Shown one piece after another: positions 1-6,601 of a stretch of 30,589 bases of DNA. The position numbers and the translations under genes were made by a program. Source of the stretch: Candidatus Azambacteria bacterium (GTDB lineage Bacteria; Patescibacteriota; Minisyncoccia; GWC2-36-17; WO2-46-25); NCBI GenBank assembly GCA_024654415.1, contig JANLHQ010000030.1:1-30589 (forward strand), given 5' to 3'. The notes under the pieces were generated by a model, which was given only the letters and a program-made list of their open reading frames with translations, ran no database searches and was not told where the DNA came from. How positions within the stretch are numbered: the first letter of the stretch is position 1; every line of letters starts with the position of its first letter.

Positions 1-151
1 CATTGTGCTTTTGATAAGGTGGATTGCCGGCCAAACGAAAGGCACGCATGGCGGTCACGATAAAACCCCGCTCGATATCCTGAAAGAACGCTACGCAAAA
101 GGAGAGATTAACAAAGAAGAGTTTGAGGTGAAGAAAAAAGATCTAGTATAG
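1..151 (+). CDS. SHOCT-domain protein, C-terminal part (5' end outside window)
   Basis: An open frame runs in from the left edge (codons begin at base 2) and stops with TAG at 149-151, giving 49 visible residues. A hydrophobic start (IVLLIRWIAG) precedes a short helical tail reading PLDILKERYAKGEINKEEFE, the signature of the SHOCT (short C-terminal) domain, usually found at the end of small membrane or oligomerising proteins. The N-terminal part and true start are off the window. A decayed second copy of the same tail lies at 947-1063. The function of SHOCT is not well defined, so no role is assigned. Confidence 0.7.
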   Translation, partial: IVLLIRWIAGQTKGTHGGHDKTPLDILKERYAKGEINKEEFEVKKKDLV

Positions 152-171
152 GTGTCCGCGAAGGCAAAGTT

Positions 172-208
172 AAAACAAAAACACCGCTTTACGCGGTGTT
201 TTTGTTTT
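172..208. terminator. Bidirectional Rho-independent terminator
   Basis: A perfect 16-bp inverted repeat (172-187 with 193-208) with a 5-nt loop. The stem has a GC core (CACCGC) with A-rich and T-rich flanks, so it can end both the SHOCT gene on the plus strand and the hicBA operon on the minus strand. Confidence 0.85.
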
Positions 209-234
209 AACTAAGAAAAAATATCGTTATTGAA

Positions 235-471
235 TTAACCTTTTAAAATTTTCACAAACTCCCCAACGGTTAATTCTGATTGAGTGATGATTGATTTTAG
301 AGTTTTTAGAGCTAAATCTTTTTTTGAATGCATCGGAATTATTATGTGCAGATGCTTTTTTGTGCGGTGTCTTATATTGATGTGGCTACCCGTTTGATGA
401 TGAATATAAAAACCAACTCCTAGCAGAGCGGTTAAAGCTTTTTTAGCAGTAATGCGCGGCAATTTTGGCAT
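235..471 (-). CDS. hicA: HicA-family mRNA interferase toxin
   Basis: A 78-residue protein of the usual HicA size. It has the compact dsRBD-like pattern: basic N-terminus, GFYIHHQTGSHINIRH with the conserved Gly-Ser-His (His30, the expected catalytic residue), then an IIIPMHSKKDL strand and helix and a final helix. HicA toxins cleave mRNA and are neutralised by the partner HicB. Its ATG overlaps the TAA of the upstream gene by one base (TAATG), indicating translational coupling. The order here, antitoxin first and toxin second, is one of the two arrangements seen in this family. Family assignment is from motif and context. Confidence 0.85.
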   Translation of the reverse strand: MPKLPRITAKKALTALLGVGFYIHHQTGSHINIRHRTKKHLHIIIPMHSKKDLALKTLKSIITQSELTVGEFVKILKG

Positions 472-713
472 TAAACCTTGACGCTTAACCTTATTTGAGC
501 CACCTCTCTTTCAAAAGGGATGGCTTCCCTGGCCTTTTTAAGGCCTTCAATATAACAACGGATTGCATCTTCAGCCATTGTTCGCGCCTCTTTTAAATCT
601 TTACCTTCGGTAGTAAGACCCGGTAAAGCTGGCACGGTAACAGTGTAGCTCTTGTCTTCATTGAGCTCAAAAATAGAAGTATATTGATAGATGTTTTGTT
701 TGATTTTCTTCAT
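471..713 (-). CDS. hicB: HicB-family antitoxin
   Basis: An 80-residue protein with the HicB fold signature: a strand rich in Tyr/Thr (KSYTVTVPALPGLTTEG), then a helix with the typical AEDAIRCYIEGLKK. HicB neutralises HicA. No separate DNA-binding HTH or ribbon-helix-helix domain is visible at the C-terminus, so operon autoregulation would need the short tail or another factor. The gene is first in the pair and starts six bases after a clear -10 box, with no Shine-Dalgarno sequence, so the transcript is probably leaderless. Confidence 0.8.
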   Translation of the reverse strand: MKKIKQNIYQYTSIFELNEDKSYTVTVPALPGLTTEGKDLKEARTMAEDAIRCYIEGLKKAREAIPFEREVAQIRLSVKV

Positions 714-719
714 AAGTTT

Positions 720-748
720 ATAATATCCCTCTTTTTTTGCATTGACAA
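720..748 (-). promoter_or_regulatory. hicBA promoter
   Basis: On the minus strand, TTGTCA (748-743), a 17-nt spacer and TATTAT (725-720). The ATG of hicB is at 713, so transcription should start at or within a base or two of the start codon. Confidence 0.6.
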
Positions 749-774
749 GAGAGTATGCTTTAGGATGATAGTTA

Positions 775-957
775 TTATTTGGTTAGTTTATCTGGTCTGT
801 GGTTCGGGCAGGTTTTGTCGGAACATCTTTCAGGGATGGTTTTAGTCCCTTCCTTCATTAGAGCTCCGCAGAGCTTCCACACTTCGCCAGTGGGGCGGGT
901 CTTCATAGCAAATTTGCATGTAGAGTAGTTAGAGCGAGAGAAATCCCCGCTCGACAT
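775..957 (-). CDS. Possible small cysteine-rich protein
   Basis: A 60-codon frame from ATG at 957. Its product has four cysteines, including a CSDKTCPNH segment near the C-terminus that could bind metal. There is no Shine-Dalgarno sequence and the first codons lie on the antisense of the decayed SHOCT copy, which argues against that start; a shorter start inside the frame is possible. I do not recognise the family. It may be a real microprotein or a chance frame. Confidence 0.22.
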   Translation of the reverse strand: MSSGDFSRSNYSTCKFAMKTRPTGEVWKLCGALMKEGTKTIPERCSDKTCPNHRPDKLTK

Positions 958-1063
958 CCTCAAGGAGCTCTATGCGAAAGGAGAGATTAACAAAGAAGAG
1001 TTTGAGGAGAAGAAAAAGATCTCGCGTAGCTGCATTAAAAATGAAAAAACAGGCATCGTTTGA
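947..1063 (+). pseudogene. Decayed second copy of the SHOCT tail
   Basis: The stretch 947-1018 closely matches 68-139, the 3' end of the SHOCT gene at the left edge (LDIL-KE-YAKGEINKEEFE). There is no start codon: an in-frame TAG lies shortly upstream. A one-base deletion in the A-run near 1012 shifts the C-terminus relative to the first copy. It is best read as a remnant of a paralogue. The two copies flank the hicBA module as direct repeats. Confidence 0.65.
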
Positions 1064-1078
1064 TGCCTGTTTGGTTTT
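1047..1078. terminator. Terminator between SHOCT remnant and receiver gene
   Basis: An 11-bp perfect stem (1047-1057 with 1062-1072) and a 4-nt loop. On the minus strand it is followed by a T-run, so it ends the receiver operon; on the plus strand a shorter T-run follows. Confidence 0.75.
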
Positions 1079-1104
1079 TATCCCCTCCTTTTGCTTGTTG
1101 ATTT

Positions 1105-1638
1105 TTACATCGCTGTCAGATGTTTAAACAGAGCGAGCCAGTTCTTTGCGCGAACAGCTTGTTTTTTCTCTTTATATATTTCTTCAAAGCTCATTTTTTC
1201 AGCGAGGTCATCCGGCCTGAAATCATTGACCCAACTCACCGCATTGGAGAGAAGCGTCTTCGCGCCCTCGACCATAAATGGGGTTGGGTTGTTCTCGCCC
1301 TTGAGGTTGAAGTCGTCGAAACATGCAGATGCCGGATGGGAATGGTGATCGCTATCTGTGAAGACCGCAACATATTTTGCTCCATTCTTCGCGGCGAGTA
1401 GGGCGAGGAAGATGCCGACTGGCATCTCTTGCTCTAAAAATGCCCTCCCTTTTGGTCCTTGATTTTCTTCGCTGGCCGGCATAAGGAGATCCGCGAGCAC
1501 GACTTCAAAGTCATGATTCTTCCGTAAGATATCTCTTCCCTCATCATATGTCCCTACTACGGTTACATTATGGTCCTTGAGTTGAGCTATTGCAGCCGCA
1601 CGATGTGTAGCATTGTCGTCTATCACTAGGATCTTCAT
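1105..1638 (-). CDS. Stand-alone response-regulator receiver-like protein
   Basis: Read from ATG at 1638 (177 residues) because an AGGAG sits 6-7 bases upstream; a longer frame reaching 1710 has no such support. It begins MKILVIDDN, giving the acidic pair Asp7-Asp8 of a CheY-like receiver, followed by VVLADLLMP with the likely phospho-acceptor Asp50 and an AVFTDSD strand where the conserved Thr/Ser lies. No output domain is visible. The region after Asp50 is longer and more divergent than in CheY. It follows a zinc-finger microprotein gene in the same operon. The cognate kinase is not evident here. Confidence 0.72.
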   Translation of the reverse strand: MKILVIDDNATHRAAAIAQLKDHNVTVVGTYDEGRDILRKNHDFEVVLADLLMPASEENQGPKGRAFLEQEMPVGIFLALLAAKNGAKYVAVFTDSDHHSHPASACFDDFNLKGENNPTPFMVEGAKTLLSNAVSWVNDFRPDDLAEKMSFEEIYKEKKQAVRAKNWLALFKHLTAM

Positions 1639-1693
1639 TGCTTTTCTCCTAAAACCAGCCTGCCAATCTCTTGGTTCAGGGCTTACAGTTTTC

Positions 1694-1861
1694 TTATTTC
1701 TCAAAGACATCGATTATCCTGCAGTCTAACGATGGATGGCGCGCCACCATACAACGGTGGCATATCGTGCTCGAGTTACAGGTTTTGCACTTGAAGCGAC
1801 CTGCCGTAAAAGGCAAGTGACACATACTGCAAACATCATTTTCTACCGTTTCTTCCCTCAT
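1694..1861 (-). CDS. Zinc-finger microprotein (55 residues)
   Basis: A short frame with a near-ideal AGGAGG placed 6-7 bases before ATG at 1861, stopping at TAA 1694-1696. The product has three CxxC pairs (Cys11/14, Cys25/28, Cys34/37) plus His42 and Cys47, enough ligands for two zinc ions in a B-box, RING or double zinc-ribbon-like knuckle. It is followed 55 bases later by the receiver gene and preceded by its own promoter. The Shine-Dalgarno sequence and ligand spacing make it much more than a chance frame. The family is not recognised; a protein-binding or regulatory role with the receiver is only inference. Confidence 0.7.
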   Translation of the reverse strand: MREETVENDVCSMCHLPFTAGRFKCKTCNSSTICHRCMVARHPSLDCRIIDVFEK

Positions 1862-1939
1862 GTGCTTCCTCCTATTCGTTTTAAGCCCGTCGGCTATAAA
1901 TTTTTAAAGGACATTCCCTAACCTCACTCTAACAATGCC

Positions 1940-1968
1940 AGGATAGCACAGAATTATTATATTGTCAA
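1940..1968 (-). promoter_or_regulatory. Promoter of the zinc-finger/receiver operon
   Basis: On the minus strand, a perfect TTGACA (1968-1963), a 17-nt spacer and TATCCT (1945-1940). It faces away from the promoter of the TrmB-like gene, so the two share one control region. Confidence 0.65.
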
Positions 1969-1970
1969 CA

Positions 1971-1994
1971 TATGTCGACTGTAGTCGTTGCATA
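1971..1994. promoter_or_regulatory. Imperfect dyad between divergent promoters, candidate operator
   Basis: Between the two -35 regions lies TATG-TCGACTGTAGTCG-TTGCATA, with symmetric ends (TATG/CATA) and an inner CGACTGTAGTCG near-palindrome. Its position suits a site for the adjacent TrmB-like regulator. This is inferred only from symmetry and location. Confidence 0.35.
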
Positions 1995-1995
1995 T

Positions 1996-2025
1996 TTGAC
2001 AAAAATAGATTAAATAAACGATAAT
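1996..2025 (+). promoter_or_regulatory. Promoter of TrmB-like gene
   Basis: TTGACA (1996-2001), 18-nt spacer, GATAAT (2020-2025), in very AT-rich DNA. A second TATAAA-like box (around 2031) lies nearer the gene, so the exact start is uncertain. Confidence 0.5.
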
Positions 2026-2068
2026 AATAGTATAAATGACGACCAAAATTATCGACAATATATAAATT

Positions 2069-2812
2069 ATGGAAAATATCGAGGGAAAAATTGAGAGTTT
2101 AGGACTTTCTGAAAAGGAAGCGATGGTCTATATTGCCCTGCTCAAGGCAAAAGAGGCGACGGTTATTCAGCTAGCAAGAGTAACAGGAATCAAAAGAACG
2201 AGTATTTATCACTGCTTGGAGAGCTTGATCGAAAAAGGATTAATAATGAAGATCATGAAGGAGGATAAGGCATTTTACCTTGCTGAAGATCCGAAGGTGA
2301 GCTTGGATGGTCTATTGCGACAGAAAAAAACCATTATTGATGCCATTGTGCCGGAATTGAAGAATATGTTTGGCACAGGCGCGTTTCAACCAGAGATCAA
2401 GATTTATCACAATATGAACGGGATGAGAAAAATGATATCTGACAGCTTGAGCACCAAGGAAAAGGTTTATAGGTATTATATTTCTGATCTTCATGTCGAG
2501 GATCTGGTCGGGGAGGATTTTATGGATGATTTTGTGAGACAAAGAATAAAGCTCGGCGTAAAAGTTTTTTCTTTGAGAACTTTTAGCTATCGACCGGCCA
2601 GAGAGAAAGATGTTATTCATTCAAAGGAATTCCGAGAAGTGAGATTTTTTCCGGAAAATGTAGTAATAAAACCATACATCAGTATTTATGATGACAAAGT
2701 GATGGTTGTTTCTTCCAAAGAAGAAAAATTCGGATTTGTTATTCAGTCAAAATCATTTGCCGATGCGCAAAAAGCCATTTTTGATATGGTGTGGAATAGT
2801 GCAGCCATATAA
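2069..2812 (+). CDS. TrmB-family transcriptional regulator
   Basis: A 247-residue protein. Residues ~8-65 form a winged helix (LGLSEKEAMVYIALLKAKEATV, then ARVTGIKRTSIYHCLESLIEKGLI) typical of TrmB and SgrR-type regulators. A short linker helix (SLDGLLRQKK) leads to a ~140-residue domain of the phospholipase-D-like fold used for ligand sensing in this family, without an HKD catalytic motif. It is a DNA-binding, probably autoregulatory protein. It is divergent from the zinc-finger/receiver operon across a dyad-containing intergenic region. There is no strong Shine-Dalgarno sequence. The ligand cannot be told from sequence. Confidence 0.82.
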   Translation: MENIEGKIESLGLSEKEAMVYIALLKAKEATVIQLARVTGIKRTSIYHCLESLIEKGLIMKIMKEDKAFYLAEDPKVSLDGLLRQKKTIIDAIVPELKNMFGTGAFQPEIKIYHNMNGMRKMISDSLSTKEKVYRYYISDLHVEDLVGEDFMDDFVRQRIKLGVKVFSLRTFSYRPAREKDVIHSKEFREVRFFPENVVIKPYISIYDDKVMVVSSKEEKFGFVIQSKSFADAQKAIFDMVWNSAAI

Positions 2813-2990
2813 ATAGCCCCAAGGTAGCATTCTATCGACCGTATCTAGGCATCGTGCCGGTAACAAAAACGCCCCGTGGCATCGAGAACCTTCACTTAAG
2901 TCCCACGTCATGGGAACATGTGGCGCTTTTGCTTTTGCGCAAGCACCTTGTTTAATACGATAGACCGTCCTGGAGTATGATTGGGGCTTC
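2813..2990. other. Non-coding stretch bounded by inverted AGCCCCAA/TTGGGGCT ends
   Basis: Directly after the TrmB-like stop there are about 165 bases without a credible gene. The ends AGCCCCAA (2816-2823) and TTGGGGCT (2981-2988) are inverted copies, and just inside them CTATCGACCGTAT is loosely mirrored by ATACGATAGACCG. A smaller TCCCA/TGGGA hairpin lies in the middle. This could be a structured RNA, a small MITE-like insertion or part of a decayed gene; nothing decides between them. Confidence 0.35.
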
Positions 2991-3136
2991 CGTTTGGCAT
3001 CGGGCCGCTGTATCTTGTCGGCCATCCGCTCAAAACGCTCAACATTCTCATGTTGTTTATCATGGCGGTCCTTTGGATGCGCAAGATGAAGCGCGACGAG
3101 AAACAGGGAAATACCGCCGCAGAGCTTTCTTCTTGA
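2981..3136 (+). CDS. Small membrane ORF or gene remnant
   Basis: An open frame from TTG at 2981 (GGAG is 6 bases before) to TGA at 3134-3136, 51 codons. The product has one hydrophobic span (TLNILMLFIMAVLWM) followed by basic residues (RKMKR), as in the tail of a membrane protein. It begins right at the inverted end of the preceding element, so it may be the 3' remnant of a larger gene cut by that element. No family is recognised. Confidence 0.3.
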   Translation: MGLPFGIGPLYLVGHPLKTLNILMLFIMAVLWMRKMKRDEKQGNTAAELSS

Positions 3137-3163
3137 TGGAAAGGCTGGTAAGGTTGATATCTA

Positions 3164-3200
3164 AAAACACCACCGTGTTTGACGCGGTGGTGTTTTATGT
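3164..3200. terminator. Bidirectional terminator
   Basis: A 12-bp perfect stem (3164-3175 with 3185-3196) with a 9-nt loop and A/T-rich flanks. It can stop both the plus-strand frame and the VKOR gene on the minus strand. Confidence 0.8.
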
Positions 3201-3220
3201 GGGTATTTATATGGTTTCGT

Positions 3221-3667
3221 TTATATCAACTTTTCTGCCGATGGGCGACGTGTCTTTATAATGACGTATATGCCGAGTATAAATAAAATTGTCGAGGTGG
3301 TCGCCGATGCCATGCAGTAAATGCATATTGCTTTAATAACAAATAACTGAAGATATACGAAATACGCAGAGGCGATAAATCCGGCTGGTGTAAGATACGC
3401 CACACAACGCATAAACAATTCTTTTTTACGGAGTATATAGGTGAAAGATAAAAGGAGAATCATTCCGTAATATAATGCACCAAACAGGGCAATAGGAATG
3501 CCCGCAACCTCGCTTTGTGCGCTAGTAAGCACGGTTTCGCATCCATGAATCGTGCAAGGAGGTATGCCTCCTTGGTAGTGTTTAGCGGTAAGATACGCTG
3601 CATCAAGTAAGCCAATCGCGCTCACCACACAAAACAGTATCGCAGCAATTTTTAGATGTTTGGGCAT
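3221..3667 (-). CDS. VKOR-family thiol oxidase (vitamin K epoxide reductase-like)
   Basis: A 148-residue, four-helix membrane protein. Helix one is followed by the loop pair Cys38/Cys43 (CTIHGCETV). The SEVAGIPIALFG segment is typical of VKOR, and Cys115-x-x-Cys118 (CIYC) in the last third is the quinone-side active site. Bacterial VKOR replaces DsbB, re-oxidising a DsbA-like partner so that disulfides form in exported proteins. No DsbA gene is adjacent. Its presence fits the very cysteine-rich secreted protein encoded at 4277-6544, though that link is inference. The length is normal for single-domain bacterial VKORs. Confidence 0.88.
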   Translation of the reverse strand: MPKHLKIAAILFCVVSAIGLLDAAYLTAKHYQGGIPPCTIHGCETVLTSAQSEVAGIPIALFGALYYGMILLLSFTYILRKKELFMRCVAYLTPAGFIASAYFVYLQLFVIKAICIYCMASATTSTILFILGIYVIIKTRRPSAEKLI

Positions 3668-3722
3668 GAAGCGTTTTTTTACTACCTCTTACTCGCTACA
3701 TTCTACTTTCTACCTTCAGATT

Positions 3723-3796
3723 TGGAGCGGGTGAGGAGAATCGAACTCCTGGCACCAGTTTGGAAAACTGGGGTATTGCCACTATACGACACCCGC
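3723..3796 (-). tRNA. tRNA-Gly (anticodon UCC), CCA encoded
   Basis: A complete cloverleaf: acceptor GCGGGTG/CACCCGC, anticodon stem CCAGT/ACTGG with loop TTTCCAA (anticodon TCC), T-arm GGAG-TTCGATT-CTCC. The 3' end reads T-CCA, so CCA is encoded in the DNA, unlike the other tRNAs in this window. A promoter (TGGAAA, 17 nt, TATAAC) lies upstream at 3836-3808. Confidence 0.95.
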
Positions 3797-3807
3797 GGCA
3801 CCACTTT

Positions 3808-3836
3808 GTTATACCTGATTTACAAATAAATTTCCA
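3808..3836 (-). promoter_or_regulatory. Promoter of tRNA-Gly
   Basis: Minus strand TGGAAA (3836-3831), 17-nt spacer, TATAAC (3813-3808), placing the transcript start a few bases before the mature tRNA 5' end. Confidence 0.45.
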
Positions 3837-3919
3837 GAGGCGATAAGCGTAGGAAATATCTGTAGTATATTGTGGTCTGTGTGGATAGCGTCTGTATATC
3901 GCATTAGCGAAAAATATTT

Positions 3920-3925
3920 TATACT
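3920..3925 (+). promoter_or_regulatory. Probable -10 box (TATACT) of the NPF/Cys-rich operon
   Basis: TATACT lies 34 bases before the ATG of the NPF-repeat gene in an AT-rich patch. No good -35 is seen at the expected distance, so this is tentative. Confidence 0.35.
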
Positions 3926-3959
3926 ATAGGAGTACTTATTATTAAAAAAGAAATAGGGT

Positions 3960-4274
3960 ATGGCACCAACGACAAAAACAGTGTTTGCAGTCATTCTTTT
4001 AGCAGTCGGCGCGATCGCGGGAGGAGCAATCGGGTTTTCATACGGGAAGATCCAGGGGGAAGACATGGGGAGAGCGGCGGGATACACGGAAGGAAGGAGC
4101 GTCGGCATTGCGGAAGAGAAGGCGCGAGTGAGCGCGGAAGCCAATGCGGCAATACAAGCAGCTGAGGCTGAAGCGGCACAGGCGGCAAACCCGTTCACGG
4201 ATGGCGCGGCAAACCCATTTTCAGAAACAGCAAATCCGTTTGACGCGGTGAAGATTAACCCATTTGCACAATAA
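3960..4274 (+). CDS. Membrane-anchored protein with C-terminal NPF repeats
   Basis: A 104-residue protein. Residues ~7-28 form one membrane helix (VFAVILLAVGAIAGGAIGFSYG). An Ala/Glu-rich helix follows (~60-77), and the last 30 residues hold four Asn-Pro-Phe motifs (ANPFTDG, ANPFSET, ANPFDAV, INPFAQ) at intervals of 7-9 residues. It is the first gene of a pair, two bases before the Cys-rich repeat gene, so they are surely co-transcribed. No enzymatic motif is seen. Repeated short linear motifs suggest docking of a partner protein outside the membrane, but the partner is unknown. Confidence 0.72.
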   Translation: MAPTTKTVFAVILLAVGAIAGGAIGFSYGKIQGEDMGRAAGYTEGRSVGIAEEKARVSAEANAAIQAAEAEAAQAANPFTDGAANPFSETANPFDAVKINPFAQ

Positions 4275-4276
4275 TC

Positions 4277-6544
4277 ATGGCACGGAAATTTATTGCTTTT
4301 GCGGTCGGCGGCATGTTTGCCTTGAGCTTGTCGCTTGTTGCGATAGCGGCAACGACAGATACCACCTCAACCACGACAGATGATGTCATCGGTATTTCAT
4401 TTCCTATTGCAGAGCTCGGGAATTGCGCCGATCAGAATGCGTGTCGCACCTATTGCGACGATCTTAATAACAAAGATGCATGCGTGGCGTTTGCGCGCAC
4501 ACACAGGTTGATTTCGCGCGATGACGAACAGCGCGTGAAAAACCTTCCGAAAGTAGGTCCCGGCGGATGTACATCGGGAGACGAGTGCAGGGTATATTGC
4601 GACGATCCTGCGAACGAAGCGGAATGCGCAAGCTTTGCGACTAAACACGACATCACCGTGAAGAAAGGAGAAGAGGTGCGCGAACGCGCGCGGCTTATCC
4701 GCGAACTTGGCGGGCCCGGCCAATGCCAATCGGCAGGCGAATGCCGCGCATTTTGCGAGAATCCCGCACATCAAGGGGAATGTCTTGCGTTCGCAGAAAA
4801 ACATAATCTTATCGGGAAAGAAAAAATACGCGCCGCAAAGAAAGTGATGGAAGAGGGCGGTCCCGGCGGCTGTACAACAGAAAAGGAATGCCGCGCGTAT
4901 TGTGAAAATCAAGACAATATGACGGAGTGTGTGAAGTTCGGCGAGGAGCAAGGACTTATTTCTCCCGAAGAGGCGGCGCGTATCAAAAAAATGCCGCTCA
5001 TCGGCCCCGGTGGGTGCAAGGGTGAGCAGTGCAAAATATATTGTGACAACCCCGATAATTTCGAAACGTGTATCGCATTCGCGGAGGAGAACGGTCTGAT
5101 GCACAAAGATGAAATCGAGCGCGCTCGGATGCTTGGCAACAAGCCTGGTCCTGGGGGGTGCCGCGGAGAACAATGCAAAGTTTTTTGCGATAAACCGGAG
5201 AATAGAGACACGTGTTTTCAATTTGCGGTGGAGAATGATCTCATTCCGCAAGAAGAAGTAGAGCGGGTGAAAAAATTCAAAGAAATCGAACAGCGCGGCG
5301 GCCCGGGCGGGTGCAAGGGCGAAGCATGCCGTGCATACTGCGAGACCCCAGAACATCAAGATGAGTGTTTTTCGTTTGCAAAAGAGAATAAGCTTATCCC
5401 TGAAGGAGAGATACAAATGATGGAACAAGGGCGTGGTCTTGTTAAAAAAGTGATGGAAGTTGGCGGCCCCGGCGGATGCGCATCGGAAAAGGAGTGTAAG
5501 ACATATTGTAGTGATCCTTCTCACGTGGAAGAATGTCTTGCATTTGCGGTAGAACAAGGCGGGATGCACAGAGAAGATGCAGAGGGCAAGTTGCGCGAAT
5601 TTATCCATCGTGCGGGTGAAGCGGTCAGACCGATGATTGGTATGCCGTCTCAAGAAGGTATGGGAGGATTTGCTCCTGATATGCGGCGCGAGGAGTATTT
5701 TAAGAAAATGGAAGAAAAGAGATTTGAAAAATTCGAGCAGTTCCGAGAACTCGAAGGGCAGTTCCGCAAGCCGGAGATGATGATGCAGGGCACGTTTTCT
5801 GGCGGTCCCGGCGGGTGCCAAGGACCGGAAGCGTGCATCAAGTATTGTTCTGATCCGAAAAATCGCGACGAGTGCGCAAAGTTCAACCCGAGTGTTGGTG
5901 GTTTGCCCCCGGGAGAATTATTCCGGCAAGGTGAGCCCGGCGCGGCGGCGGGATATGAAGGAAAGCTCGAAGATATGCGTCAGTGCGGTCCGCGACCGGC
6001 AATGCCGACGCCCGCAGGGTGCAAAGGGCCTATCTGTAACAATGGGCGATGGGATTTTGAATGCGAGGACTTCGGCTCTGTGCCGACGCGCACCACCCCT
6101 TTGTTCAGGACGCAGGAAGGACCAACAACAGGAGAAACAAGCGAAGGGGGCGAAGCGTGTACGAAGGAGTACAAACCGGTGTGCGGTGCAAACAATCGCA
6201 CTTATCCGAATGCATGCTATGCAAAGCGCGATGGCGCCACGATCGCGCGGGAGGGGGCGTGCCAAACAGAGCGGTTTGAAGGAGTGAAGCCGGAAGGGGT
6301 AGATATTGCTCCCGAAAAACAGATGATGCCGTATATTCCGAACTATCCTTCCGCATATCCGCAGTTATTGACGCCCGAAGCGATAGAGCGGTTTAAGGCG
6401 CTTTCGCCGGAAATGCAGCAGATGTATGCTCCGCAACTCCAGCAAACACCTGTTGAGCAGATACAGCCGCAAAGCAGAGGTGTCTTCGATGTCCTTTCCG
6501 CAAGTATTTTTGGTGGGTTTCACGCCATGTTTCAAGTGAGATAA
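4277..6544 (+). CDS. Secreted cysteine-rich repeat protein with Kazal-like domain
   Basis: A 755-residue protein with a signal peptide (residues 1-24, ending VAIAA). It then has nine ~45-residue repeats, each with a four-Cys core of the form GPGGC-x5/6-C-R/K-x-Y/F-C-x8-C-x2-FA and a charged helix ahead of the next copy. A proline- and glycine-rich stretch with CKGPICNNGRWDFEC follows. Around residues 620-660 there is a Kazal-like segment (YKPVCGANNRTYPNACYAK) with four visible cysteines rather than the classic six. The tail is Gln/Pro-rich. Most cysteines come in even sets, which suits disulfide bonding outside the cell. Likely a surface or released adhesin or protease-inhibitor-like protein; the function is not known. 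Confidence 0.78.
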   Translation: MARKFIAFAVGGMFALSLSLVAIAATTDTTSTTTDDVIGISFPIAELGNCADQNACRTYCDDLNNKDACVAFARTHRLISRDDEQRVKNLPKVGPGGCTSGDECRVYCDDPANEAECASFATKHDITVKKGEEVRERARLIRELGGPGQCQSAGECRAFCENPAHQGECLAFAEKHNLIGKEKIRAAKKVMEEGGPGGCTTEKECRAYCENQDNMTECVKFGEEQGLISPEEAARIKKMPLIGPGGCKGEQCKIYCDNPDNFETCIAFAEENGLMHKDEIERARMLGNKPGPGGCRGEQCKVFCDKPENRDTCFQFAVENDLIPQEEVERVKKFKEIEQRGGPGGCKGEACRAYCETPEHQDECFSFAKENKLIPEGEIQMMEQGRGLVKKVMEVGGPGGCASEKECKTYCSDPSHVEECLAFAVEQGGMHREDAEGKLREFIHRAGEAVRPMIGMPSQEGMGGFAPDMRREEYFKKMEEKRFEKFEQFRELEGQFRKPEMMMQGTFSGGPGGCQGPEACIKYCSDPKNRDECAKFNPSVGGLPPGELFRQGEPGAAAGYEGKLEDMRQCGPRPAMPTPAGCKGPICNNGRWDFECEDFGSVPTRTTPLFRTQEGPTTGETSEGGEACTKEYKPVCGANNRTYPNACYAKRDGATIAREGACQTERFEGVKPEGVDIAPEKQMMPYIPNYPSAYPQLLTPEAIERFKALSPEMQQMYAPQLQQTPVEQIQPQSRGVFDVLSASIFGGFHAMFQVR

Positions 6545-6560
6545 GAGGTGAAGAGCTGAA

Positions 6561-6594
6561 ATATAAAAACGCCGCGAGAGCGGCGTTTTTATAT
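6561..6594. terminator. Convergent terminator (Cys-rich gene / ATP synthase operon)
   Basis: A perfect 15-bp stem (6561-6575 with 6580-6594), GC-rich core with A/T-rich outer pairs and a GAGA loop. It lies between two convergent transcription units and serves both. Confidence 0.9.
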
Positions 6595-6601
6595 TGAGAA
6601 A

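Noticed and set aside
1736..1921. Plus-strand frame over the zinc-finger gene
   Set aside because: No start signal; the minus-strand frame has the ribosome site, promoter and Cys pattern.
4397..5821. Long minus-strand frame opposite the Cys-rich repeat gene
   Set aside because: It is the antisense of a repetitive, GC-rich coding sequence; its product is low-complexity with no start signal, while the plus-strand frame has a signal peptide and regular repeats.
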